From: Phoebastria nigripes
Lineage: Eukaryota; Chordata; Aves; Procellariiformes; Diomedeidae
Length of the DNA: 64,000 nucleotides
NCBI GenBank assembly: GCA_035582835.1
Contig: JAYKAV010002673.1
Coordinates: 375,620 to 439,619 of the forward strand
Reading direction: 5' to 3'
A program made the translations under genes and the position numbers. The notes beneath the pieces were generated by a model. The model saw only the letters and a list, made by a program, of their open reading frames with translations, ran no database searches and was not told the DNA's origin. Of the stretch, positions 52,977-63,089 are shown in pieces (position 1 is the first letter of the stretch; each line of letters opens with the position of its first letter).

Positions 52977-53570
52977 TGTGTTGGTTTTGGCGGGATTAGA
53001 GTTAATTTTCTTCATAGTACCTAGTATGGGGCTAGGTTTTGGATTTGTGCTGGAAACAGTGTNGATAACANAGGGATGTTTTAGTTACTGCTGAGCAGTG
53101 CTTACACAGAGTCAAGGNCTTTTCTGCTTCTCACACCACCCCACCAGCGAGTAGGCTGGGGGTGCACAAGGACTTGGGAGGGGACACAGCCGGGACAGCT
53201 GACCCCAACTGACCAAAGGGATATTCCATACCATATGACGTCATGCTTAGCATATAAAGCTGGGGGAAGAAGAAGGAAGGAGGGACGTTCAGAGTTATGG
53301 CGTTTGTCTTCCCAAGTAACTGTTATGCGTGATGGAGCCCTGCTTTCCTGGAGGTGGCTGAACACCTGCCTGCCGATGGGAAGTAGTGAATGAATGCCTT
53401 GTTTTGCTTTGGCTGCATGTGCAACTTTTGCTTTACATGTTAAACTGTTTTTATCTCAACCCATGAGTTTTGTCACTTTTACCCTTCCGATTCTGTCCCC
53501 CATCCCACTGTGGGGGAGTGAACGAGCGGCTGGNTGGGGCTTAGTTTCCGGCTGAGGTTAAACCATGACA
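52977..53570 (+). mobile_element. Solo LTR of an endogenous retrovirus (family 1, copy D)
   Basis: A 594-bp LTR starting TGTGTTGGTTTTGGCGGG and ending AACCATGACA. The flanks are TTTAT (52972-52976) and ATTAT (53571-53575), a 5-bp target duplication with one mismatch. It is of the longer subfamily, like copy A, with the CACCCCACCAGCGAGTAGGC segment at about 53137. The CRE (53236-53243) and TATA (53253-53258) are both intact. The ATTAAA signal has become GTTAAA. A truncated CR1 lies about 35 bp downstream. Confidence 0.92.
53236..53258 (+). promoter_or_regulatory. LTR core promoter: CRE plus TATA
   Basis: A perfect TGACGTCA is followed after 9 bp by TATAAA. The layout is the same as in copies B and E, so it is ancestral to the family. 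Confidence 0.6.
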
Positions 53571-53604
53571 ATTATATATTAAAATTACCTGAAAAGCACA
53601 TTAT

Positions 53605-54455
53605 AGACCTGGGTTCGTGTTGACAGTGACCTTGAGAGGCTGGAGAAATGGGTCGACCAGAATCTCATGATGTTCAACAAAGGGAAAGGCAAAGCCCTTC
53701 ACCTGGAGAGGAATAACCTCGTGTACCAGCACAGGCTGGGGACCCACCAGCTGGAAAGAAGCTTTGCAGAAAAGGCCCTGAGGGTCCTGGTGGGCAACAA
53801 GTCAACCTGAGCCAGGAATGCACCCTTGNGGCAAAGAAGGCCAACAGTCTGCTGGCCTGCATTAGGAGAAGCNTTGCCAGCAGGTTGAGGGAGGTGATCC
53901 TTCCCCTCTGCTCAGCACTGGCGAGACACATCTGGAGTGCTGGGTCCAGTTCTGGGCTCCCCAGTACAGGAGAGACATGGACATACTGGAGTGAGTAGAG
54001 CAAAGGACCACAAAGGTAGTTAAGGGATTGGAGCATCTCTGGTATGAGGAGAGGCTGAGTGAGCTGGGACTGCCTGGAGAGGAGAAGACTTGGAGGGATC
54101 TTAGCCATGTGTAAAAATACCTGATGGGGGGAGTAAAGATGGAGCCAGGCTCTTTTCAGTGATGCCCAGTGAGAGAACAGAAGGCAATGGGCACAAATTG
54201 AAACACAAGACATTCCAGTTAAAGATAAAAAAACCCCAAACCCTTATTTACTGTGAGGGTGGTCAAGGGTGGTCAAACACTGAAATAGGTTTCCAGAGAG
54301 GTTGTGTAGTCTGCATCCTTGGAGATATTCAAAACCCAGCTGGCCACAGCCCTGAACAACCTGCTCTAGCTGACCCCACTTTAAGCAGGGGCTAGGACTG
54401 CATGATCTCCAGAGGTGCCTTCCTGCCTCAACCACCCTGTGATTCTGTNATTCAT
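53605..54455 (+). mobile_element. CR1 LINE, 5'-truncated, ORF2 tail and 3' end
   Basis: The start of the fragment translates as DLERLEKWVDQNLMMFNKG, then RNNLVYQH and AKKANSLLACIRR, matching the C-terminal part of avian CR1 ORF2. The later GLEHLWYEERLSELGLPG-type block is also visible across frames. The element ends at 54441-54455 with GATTCTGTNATTC, the CR1 3' octamer motif. In-frame stops and indels (first stop near 53804) make it inactive. A minus-strand frame across it is a shadow. It lies beside LTR copy D, but neither interrupts the other. Confidence 0.95.
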
Positions 54456-54566
54456 ATTTTTTGAAAGCAACTGCATTGCACAGAAAAAATGTTATTAAAA
54501 TGGATGTTCTGGCCTGATATGCAAGGAATTTGGATTTTGGCATGGCTTATGGATTACAGGAGAGGA

Positions 54567-54605
54567 AGGGAGGGAGGGAGGGAGGGAGGGAGGGAGGGAG
54601 GGAGG
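54567..54605 (+). repeat. (GGGA)n array, G-quadruplex candidate
   Basis: Nine runs of GGG are separated by single A bases (run starts at 54568, 54572 and so on to 54600). Four or more GGG runs with one-base loops is the classic parallel G-quadruplex pattern. It lies about 110 bp beyond the CR1 3' end. Function is unknown. Confidence 0.9.
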
Positions 54606-55436
54606 TCTTTGGAGGCAAATACAGCATTTGTCAAATACAAATTACTTGATTTAAGGTATTCACAAAATCCAGCAGTGGCTATAAAACTTTACTTGAGAAA
54701 CCTTACACACCTTACATTCTTCAGGCCATCCCTTTGCTAACTAACCTGCCAATAAATGAGAAATAAGGTTTTGAATGTAAAGGCACATGCCACTCATTCT
54801 TTCACAGAAGAATGCACTGCTGCTTGAAATTGGTTTAAAATAACCCTAAAGTGAGACTTTGAAAACCTAGAAATGAGATCAGAGAGTAACCAAATGCATA
54901 AGCATGTTCCTATAACTCCTTTCAGAGAAATACATTGTTTTGGAGAATTGTTTGAAAAAGAGAATGTATACAAATGAAAGGGGGGGGAAGACACAACAAA
55001 GCTTTTCTCATCACTTGGACTACTGCTAGCACTTTTGACCTTTCTCTCATCACTGAACTTTCAAAAGATGAAAGGAAAGAACCAGTCCTTGGAGAACTCC
55101 AACCAAGTAGAAGCATTTTAGAGGGGAGAAGCTATTTGTGGACAATCCTTTTTATAGACAGATTGAATTATTCTTAGCACAGAGCTAGATTTTCTGGTTT
55201 ACATAAACGGTGATTCATTGTTCTTATGATTTGCAGTTCTGCATGGCTGAATTAAGTACTGTTTAGCGGCCAGTCATTGTGAAACTACTTTACACTACAC
55301 ACAGGTGAATTAAAGGTAAACTTAACTTGCGTGTGGCAAGAAGAAAGGTGGATGACATACTTGATCCACTGGCTTCTTGAGCAATTTACAGAAAATAATT
55401 GCAGGAATGAATATAACAGGCTAATAGGAAGGAAAA
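54606..55436. other. Unique non-coding DNA
   Basis: Spacer between the GGGA array and LTR copy E. It contains a G8 run near 54980. No gene is recognised. Confidence 0.6.
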
Positions 55437-55588
55437 ACGGGTGTCNTGGTTTAACCCGGCAGGCAGCTAAACACCACACAGCTGCTTGCTCACTCCCCTC
55501 CTCAGTGGGATGGGGGAAAGAATCGGAAGAGTAAAAATGAGAACACTTATGGGTTGAGATAAGAGTAGTTTAATAACTGAAATAAAAT

Positions 55589-55623
55589 ATAATAATAATA
55601 ATTATAATAATAATAATAATGAT
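55589..55623. repeat. (AAT)n microsatellite inside an LTR
   Basis: Interrupted AAT array. Copies B and C carry arrays at the equivalent LTR position, so the array is inherited with the family and has changed length in each copy. Confidence 0.9.
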
Positions 55624-55774
55624 ATGTAATGAAAAGAAAGATAACAAAAAGAGAGAGAAATAAAATCCAAGAAAGACAAGTGATGCAACTGAAAAAAAAA
55701 CCAATTGCTCACCACCAACTGACCGATGCCCAGCCGGTCCCCAAACAGTGGCCCCCCGGCCAGCTTTCCCCTAG

Positions 55775-55797
55775 TTTATATACTGAGCATGACGTCA
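55775..55797 (-). promoter_or_regulatory. LTR core promoter: CRE plus TATA
   Basis: On the minus strand, TGACGTCA precedes TATATAAA by 7 bp. This is the third intact CRE/TATA pair in the window. Confidence 0.6.
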
Positions 55798-56059
55798 TAT
55801 GGTATGGAATATCCTTTGGTCAGTTGGGGTCAGCTGTCCCAGCTGTGTCCCCTCCCAACTTCTTGTGCATCCCCAGCCTACTCGCTGGTGGGGTGGTGCC
55901 AGAAGCAGAAAAGGCCTTGACTCTGTGTAAGCACTGCTCAGCAGTAACTAAAACATCCCTATGTTATCAACACTGTTTCCAGCACAAATCCAAAACATAG
56001 CCCCATACTAGCTACTACAACAAAATTAACTCTATCCCAGCCAAAACCAGCACAATGGG

Positions 56060-57927
56060 CTAGGAACCAGCCTGTCCACCTCGGGTATCTAACTTGCACC
56101 TAGCATTTTGCAGTCTGGTGACACAGTCTCTTCCATCCTTTCTTACCTGCATGTGAAGAGGTGACTGAAGGCCTCCAGAGGCATAGGTGGGCTGACTGAC
56201 TTAGGTGCCTCAGCTGAGGATGTGAGGCCTTCTTCCTCCCTTGCACCAAGGGAAATGAAGCACTTCAGAAGGCTACTTCCCTCTGAGCCCAAGATTTCTG
56301 TCCCTGATATTTGCCTGAGCAACATACCATGGATCCCACCATTTTTAGTGTTGTTTTATCACCATGGAGTGGATCCCATATTCAAAGTCCTGTCCTGTCT
56401 GACTTACTAAATAGCTTTTTAACTTTCATTTTTTAAAAGTTTGTCTGCAATTACTGATCCAGGAAAGCAATGGCTCTTGTGTCCCAAAAAGCTTTTTGTC
56501 CAGCATGAAAGTAAAGCACACACTCAGCTACTCCACACCTCCCAAGATCTCGTCTCTGCTGTAACCTCCAATAAAGTTCCCAGCTCCTTTACACAGTGGT
56601 CAGTATTGCCATCCTTGCATACTGAGAACTGGACTCAAACTGCCAAACCTTTTTACATTATCACTAGCAGTATCAGTCTTATACTACTCACTTAAGACAA
56701 ATGTTAATTAACTGTTTGGAGGTCAAAAACCCAAACGTTGGTAATTCCAGTTACAAGTCATTTGCTATGCAACAGAGATATATGTGCATTATGCCTGGAC
56801 ACAGCTGTTTAATTTAAAATTAACTATCTGCTCAGTCAGGAGGAAAATATTTTCATTGGTACTTTTAGAGTAAGGGAGGGAGACCATAAAATCACTGAGA
56901 TGTTTCACATGTCGGGAGAGGAAGAAAACTGCATTATGAATGAATCAAAGTAATCAACCCAGCTGTCCTTTCCCCATCAGCTTCATCCTCTGTGGTATAA
57001 ATTAGGGATGCTCAACTGGTTTGGATAAAATAAAAATAAATATGTACAAATTTTTCATTATATTTCAGATCAACTAATTCAGAAATTTAAAAAGTCTTTG
57101 ATTTAGATTGCTTTTTTAGTTCTGTGAATTTTCTTCAGGTTGTATAATTCTGTGGGAGTTATATTTTTAGACTGTTATGTGGTGGGGAGTCCTCACTCAG
57201 ATGAGACTGAATCCACAAATACATAAGTACTTATCAGATTATTCTGAGGTTTGCCCTTTTTATTGTGAAAGTTGTGGGAGGAGGAGAAGTTGAAGTTGAG
57301 AGAGGGAAATCTGAAAAACAGCATGGATTTTGGAGACAGGTTCATATATTTGGTGGCTGTTATTCACTCCCGTGATAATTTTTCCAACCCCTAGAATAAC
57401 AGGAAGAGATGTACTCTGAAATAGGGTTTGCTGCTGCCCTTGCTCTCTGCCTCTGGCAGAAAGTCTTGGGTTCATTGACATGTGATTGTCAACTTTGTGC
57501 AATTTTAGGGAAGGGATGTCTATGAAAAGATTTCTAACTTGAAAAATGTCAAGGGAGTAAAAGGCGACAAAGCTGTTAAATTGAGTGCATGGGGTTCATT
57601 ATTTTGGTAATTTACTATATGGAATATAAACTGAAGCTGTGGGTAAAGTTGATGCATATGCAGGGTCTTCACATACCATACTCTCTCACAAAATGCCCTT
57701 TTTAATGTAAGTTAATACTGGTTGCCACTATAGTTATACAGTTGTACCATTTTGGTTTAGGAGAAGACTGAAAACCCTTCATTTTTAAAAGTATTTGACA
57801 TTTACACTCAGCAATTAAGGTGACAAATGGTTCCACAACAAACATGATACCTCTAACAGTTAAAAATATTGGATTTATAATTAGGCTGTTGTCTCTTATT
57901 TTTTACTTCTCTAAAACAAGCAACTGA
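56060..57927. other. Unique non-coding DNA
   Basis: No gene or named repeat recognised between LTR copies E and F. Confidence 0.6.
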
Positions 57928-57932
57928 CATGC

Positions 57933-58475
57933 TGTAGAGGGTTGACGTTAATCCTGGCCAACAACTAAGCACCAAACAGCCCCTCGCTCACTCTCCCCCA
58001 GAGGGATCGGGGAGAGAATCAGAAGAGCAAAAGCAAAAAACCCTCGAGGCTTGAGATAAAGACAGCTTAATAAGTGAAGCAAAGAGGAAAAAACCCACAA
58101 AGAAGTGATGCAAAGGCCATCACTCAATACCTCCCACTAGCAGACCAATGCCCAGCCAGAGTCTGAGCAGCAGCTACCTTGGAAAAACTACCCCCCCAGA
58201 AGCTTTTACTGCTGAGCACGATGCCATATGGTATGGAATATCCCTTTGGTCAGTTGGGGTCAGCTGTCCCGGCTGTGTCCCCTCCCAGCCTCTTGCCCAC
58301 CCTCAGCCTACTCGCTGTGGGGGCAGAGTGAGAAACAGAGAAAGCCTTGATGCTGTGCAAGCACTGCTCAGCAATAGCTAAAATGCTGGTGTGTTATCAA
58401 CACTGTTTTGGTCACAATTCCAAAACAGCACTATATGGTTATATAGTTAACTCCATCCCAGCCAGACGCAGTACA
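57933..58475 (-). mobile_element. Solo LTR of an endogenous retrovirus (family 1, copy F)
   Basis: A 543-bp minus-orientation LTR and the most diverged member: the plus strand starts TGTAGAGGGTTGACGTTAATC and ends CCAGACGCAGTACA. The flanks CATGC and CTTGT agree at only three of five positions, so the target duplication is decayed or a boundary is off by a base. The CRE (GATGCCAT region near 58220), the TATA box and the polyadenylation hexamer are all lost. It is probably the oldest insertion of the set. Confidence 0.88.
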
Positions 58476-58480
58476 CTTGT

Positions 58481-61400
58481 ATAAATCAATACCTGAGCCA
58501 CATCCTGCTTTCTTTAGGTTTTCAGCCACTGCTGCCCTATCACGTTAAAACTCGCAAACCAAGTATGAAGTCAGACTGCAGTGTAGAGTAAAAATGGGTT
58601 TAGAGTGTTTCATCACCTCCACTTGTATTGATTAGTTAAGTTCTTATGCTACTTGCTATTTACCAAGACTTGACTTTCTTGTCCACTGTATGGTCTAGTG
58701 GTGTTGTATGTATTTGTCTAATAACGGAAAATTACATTTCATGTTCTCTCTTCCATTCCAGTTGTCAGGCACATCACATAAAAGTCACAACTGCAGCAGC
58801 TAGAAACCGAACCTCTTCTGTAAAGAGGCTAAGGATTGGGTAGGCACAAACAACCCTCTTATTTTTAAGGTTATGTCTATCCCACAACTTAGAAGATAAA
58901 TTGCAGCTCATGAAGACTTTTAAACTTGCCAGCTTGGGTCTTGACAACAGTGAAGCCAAGATAACAAGAGGCTAAGGACAGACTACGGGACCCATCAAGA
59001 TCCCAAAGTAGATATTTATGCAGGCTGTATCAAACTAGCTCAGGTATCCCTACAACTCAAAAAGTTTCAGTGTAGTAGTTCCTTTGTACAGTATAGAAGA
59101 AAAAAGCTTGCATAGTTGATGCCCTGTCATAGCAGTTCTGCCTGGGAGGCTATACTGGAGGGCAAATATAAGAAATAAATTCTATGTAACTGGAAAAAAA
59201 CTTAAATTCTTATCTGAGGTATATAGATAATCAAGGTTTTGGGAGTTGTATTTACGAAAATGCTGGAAAAATCCATGAGCACAGAGGATCTAAGAAGACA
59301 CTTTTGAGATGTTGTATTCAATGGATGTCTCCAAAGCCCTGAAACCAAGCAGAACAGGAATGGTAGGACATGTAAAGGTGTGGTTTAACAGATGAAAGAA
59401 CATGCTCACAATAGAACCTGTTGGGAAATCTAATATCAAAGGTCCAGAGAAGCCAATTAACTTTCCAGCCTTTTAATTAATTATTTCTGAGAATTCCCAC
59501 AAACAGAATGGGCACTGCATTATCTTGTTGCATTGAGAATAATTGCATTTTGTTGGGTTCACTTAATGACTGTTTCTTGATCTGTTGACGTTTAATCCAG
59601 AGCACATACACTAGAGCAGCCATCAGTGGCATGGGAAACCCACATGCCCGTTACATATGGTATTCTAAGGGTGCATGTCTGGTACCCATTACATCCCACT
59701 GCTAATACAAATTTGGCTAGTAAGGACAGCTTTTCTGATAAAGGCATGTTTTGGGGCAAGGGGTGCTATTAATGTCAAATATGCTGTAGTTCACTTGATT
59801 ACACTCCTCATAGAAAACAGAGCAGCTAAGCTTTGGAGAAAGGATACCTCAGCCTTTGCGGTCACCAAAATGTCAAACTGGACTGTTAGTCCTCCAGCTG
59901 AAACATGTTGTACCTGATGGAAAAATACAGCTGATAGGCACTAGGCAGATGCTGAGACAGGAGAACAGAACTAGGGCTCGGTTCCTGCCTTCAAAAATGG
60001 GCTAACACCAAAGAGAAATGACCACCAGCAGATCCTCTAATTGATACTTCCTCTTATTATCTTGAAGTTTCTTTCACAGGAGATGGAAGTATAACTGCCC
60101 TTGGTTTCAAGGGTAGAAACAGACTCCTGGTACATCTGGTATCATAAGGGTATCACATCTGGAGTTGCTTACTGCACACTGATGTTTGGATTTATCCTGC
60201 CCTCCAAACCACTAGGGAGTGACTGCCATAACACCTGTAAAGATCCATGTCTAGATGACCTCTGTGTATCATTATGCAGTTGAAGAAAAGTTATTCATGC
60301 AAATGAGTGCATATTACTTTCTCCTATGCACTAAGAGCCATGTCTTGTAAAAAGAAATTGAGCAGTAGTTTATTGGTTGGACATGGGCAACACACCAAAA
60401 CTTGCGAGCTTCTCTCTTGCTGTTCACATCTCAGTTCACTGACTGGCCCTTCATACTTCCATGCCAATTGTCTTAGGACCATTTTTATTTCCACCAGCCT
60501 ATGTTGCTGAAAAAGTGGGACATCTCCTCCAGAAGAGTCGATCAGGCTCCTTCTGTTATCAGCTGACATGCTAGGCAACCCCAGAGCTGGTATATACCTC
60601 CAGATACACCCAATAGACTTAATGGGAGTCCATGTGTTGATTTAGACTACATGCAACAGGCTAGATCTATTCATTGTGTGTCACATTCACATCAACATTA
60701 GTCTGCAACGTAAGTCATGTCAAAGACATTGCTCTTCCCAGTCCCATCAGTGACACAAAAAAACCTGTTTCAGTGACCTGAGTCTCGGCTAGCAGGGGTC
60801 TAGAGCCAGACAGTGTACAAGATCTTAGATGTTTCTGCAGGAGAACTGGGCTTTGGATACCTGAAACAAAGCACTGAGTCTTCACTGTTAAAAGTAAAAC
60901 AAAAAAGCCTCTTGCTCTCTTGTTTTTCTTCTGCTGCTTGAGGAGACTCTTTTTCCAATTCTGGTTACAAGAAATGTTCTAATGAAGATATCTTTAAAAT
61001 CTATTTTGCTACTTGTCAGCTCCCTTTGGAATTAACTGCAATGTCTCTAATTATGGCATGGCTCACTTCCAAATCTGAAAACATACTTCGATTTGTAGCA
61101 AATGAAGGAAATAGTTCTATACACTGCAAGTTCCACAGTACTTTATTTTTCTTAAGGAGACAGATTTGCTTGAAAGAAAGATCAGCTCTAATTCACTGAA
61201 TGTTCAAAGGATACTGTTTGCACAAATAATGAAAAAAAACCCTCCATTATGATCAGGCTCTTTAGTTTTGCTTCATGCTCTACAGAAAACAATCTGAACA
61301 TTCATCTAAATGTTGACACACAGTTTCTTTGGAGACACAAGAAGCAATCTGTATATACACAATGCTAAATGTTTGCTGTATGTGGATCACTTAATGAGGG

Positions 61401-62127
61401 CTGTTTAAGATTTGTAAAGCTTAAAAGCCAACCAAAACATACCTTAGTAAGGCATTTGTGCAGCTTTCCTAGTCACTGTTGCTGAAATTGTTGTGAAACT
61501 CAGGGGAGTAAATTAGAGCAGGTATGAACCTGCAGTCTACCCTGGCACTCTTCGCCTTTCCTCTGTTCGTCTCCAGGGCCATCCAAGTCAGCGCAGGGAA
61601 ACCAGCTGCCAGAGCCTGTTGTTTACTGATTGTGCAGACAGAGCCGATGGAAAAAAATCCTCTGCTTTCCACTGGAGTGTGTGTGTGTCTTTGGTTGGCA
61701 GGGTGACTTCTTTGAACTGCCTGTTTTGTCATTTGGCAGTGAACCGACTAAGGGTAAGGGCACAAAAAGCTTAGGTTGCCAGGCTGCCTTGGCAAAACTC
61801 CCGTTTGGAGCAGCAGCAGGAGGAGGTCTCTGAGGATGAGNTTTTGCAGCTCACACGCTAGGAAAGTGGATATGGACCGCTGACTCCTCTCCTGAATTTC
61901 TCTTTAGTGTTGGTAGGANGCAATGTCAACAATATGAAAATGTACCCCTTAGATACTGTCCTTGAAACTTTGCATGTAGAATCACTAAAATCTGGACTGA
62001 TTTAATGAAGTATACACTGTCAACAACTTACTTACATATCGTACTGTGAATATCAGTGTTAGGATAGTTTCCCTCTCCAGCCAATAAGAAAAAGAGGCTT
62101 CTTCAAAACCTTCCCTCAACCACTGTA
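58481..62127. other. Unique non-coding DNA
   Basis: AT-rich sequence with no gene or named repeat recognised. Frames are under 90 codons. Confidence 0.6.
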
Positions 62128-62132
62128 GTTTG

Positions 62133-63084
62133 TGTGGTGGGTTGACCCTGGCTGGATGCCAGGTGCCCACCAAAGCCGCTCTATCACTTCCCTCCTCAGC
62201 TGAACAGCAGAGAGAAAATATAATGAAAGGCTCGTGGGTCGAGATAAGGACAGGGAGAGATCACTCACCAATTACCGTCACGGGCAAAACAGACTCNACT
62301 TGGGGAAATTAGTTTTATTTATTACCCATCAAATCAGAGTAGGATAATGAGAAATAAAAACAAATCTTAAAAACACCTTCCCCCCACCCCTCCNTTCTTC
62401 CCAGGCTCAACTTCACTCCCGATTTCTCTACCTCCTCCCCCCAAGCGGCGCAGGTGGATGGGGAATGGGAGTTGCGGTCAGTTCATCACACGTTGTCTCT
62501 GTNGCTCCTTCCTCCTCAGGGGAGGACTCCTCACACTCTTCCCCTGCCCCAGCATGGGGTCCCTCCCACGGGAGACAGTCCTCCCAGGAGCCTGCTTCAG
62601 TGTGGGCTTCCCATGGGGTCACAGTCTCCTCCGGGCATCCACCTGCTCCGGCATGGGGTCCTCCACGGGCTGCAGGTGGATATGTGCTCCACCGTGGACC
62701 TCCATGGGCCGCAGGGNGACAGCCTGCCTCACCACGGTCTTCACCACNGGCTGCAGGGGAATCCCTGCTCTGGTGCCTGGAGCACCTCCTCCCCTCCTTC
62801 CTCTCTGACCTTTGTGTCTGCAGAGTTGTTTCTCTCACATATNNTCACTCCTCTCTCTGGCTGCAATTGCTGTTGCGCAGCAGTTTTTTCCCCCTTCTTA
62901 AATATGTTATCACAGAGGTGCTACCACCNTCGCTGATGGGTTTGGCCTTGGCCAGTGGTGGGTCCGTCTTGGAGCCAGCTGGCATTGGCTCCATCGGACA
63001 TGGGGGAAGCTTCTAGCAGCTTCTCACAGAAGCCACCCCTGTAGCCCCCCCAATACCAAAAGCTTGCCACGCAAACCCAATGCA
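62133..63084 (-). mobile_element. Solo LTR of an endogenous retrovirus (family 2)
   Basis: A 952-bp, GC-rich LTR of a different family, in minus orientation. On the minus strand it begins TGCATTGGGTTTGCGTGGC and ends GGGTCAACCCACCACA. An exact 5-bp target-site duplication GTTTG flanks it (62128-62132 and 63085-63089). Two overlapping AATAAA signals lie on the minus strand at 62314-62323, and a TATTTAAG TATA-like motif at about 62899-62906. The segment 62640-62780 contains imperfect internal repeats built on GGGCTGCAGG and CTCCACCG. I recall this LTR as a common avian ERVL-type family, and the 5-bp duplication agrees. Open frames up to 183 codons across it exist in all three plus frames and are by-products of its GC content. 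Confidence 0.93.
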
Positions 63085-63089
63085 GTTTG

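Larger units (their letters stand above)
55442..56054 (-). mobile_element. Solo LTR of an endogenous retrovirus (family 1, copy E)
   Basis: A 613-bp LTR, the longest of the family here, in minus orientation. The plus strand begins TGTCNTGGTTTAACCCGGC and ends CAAAACCAGCACA. The flanks ACGGG (55437-55441) and ATGGG (56055-56059) differ by one base, a C/T change. It keeps the CRE (55790-55797), TATA (55775-55782) and the reverse complement of ATTAAA (55569-55574). A long interrupted (AAT)n array at 55589-55623 explains part of its extra length. Confidence 0.93.

Noticed and set aside
53674..54213. Minus-strand frame of 179 codons
   Set aside because: It is antisense to the CR1 LINE coding remnant, which explains the lack of stops.
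62454..63016. Overlapping plus-strand open frames of 116 to 183 codons
   Set aside because: They lie wholly inside the family-2 LTR, occur in three frames at once and reflect GC-rich composition with few stop codons.
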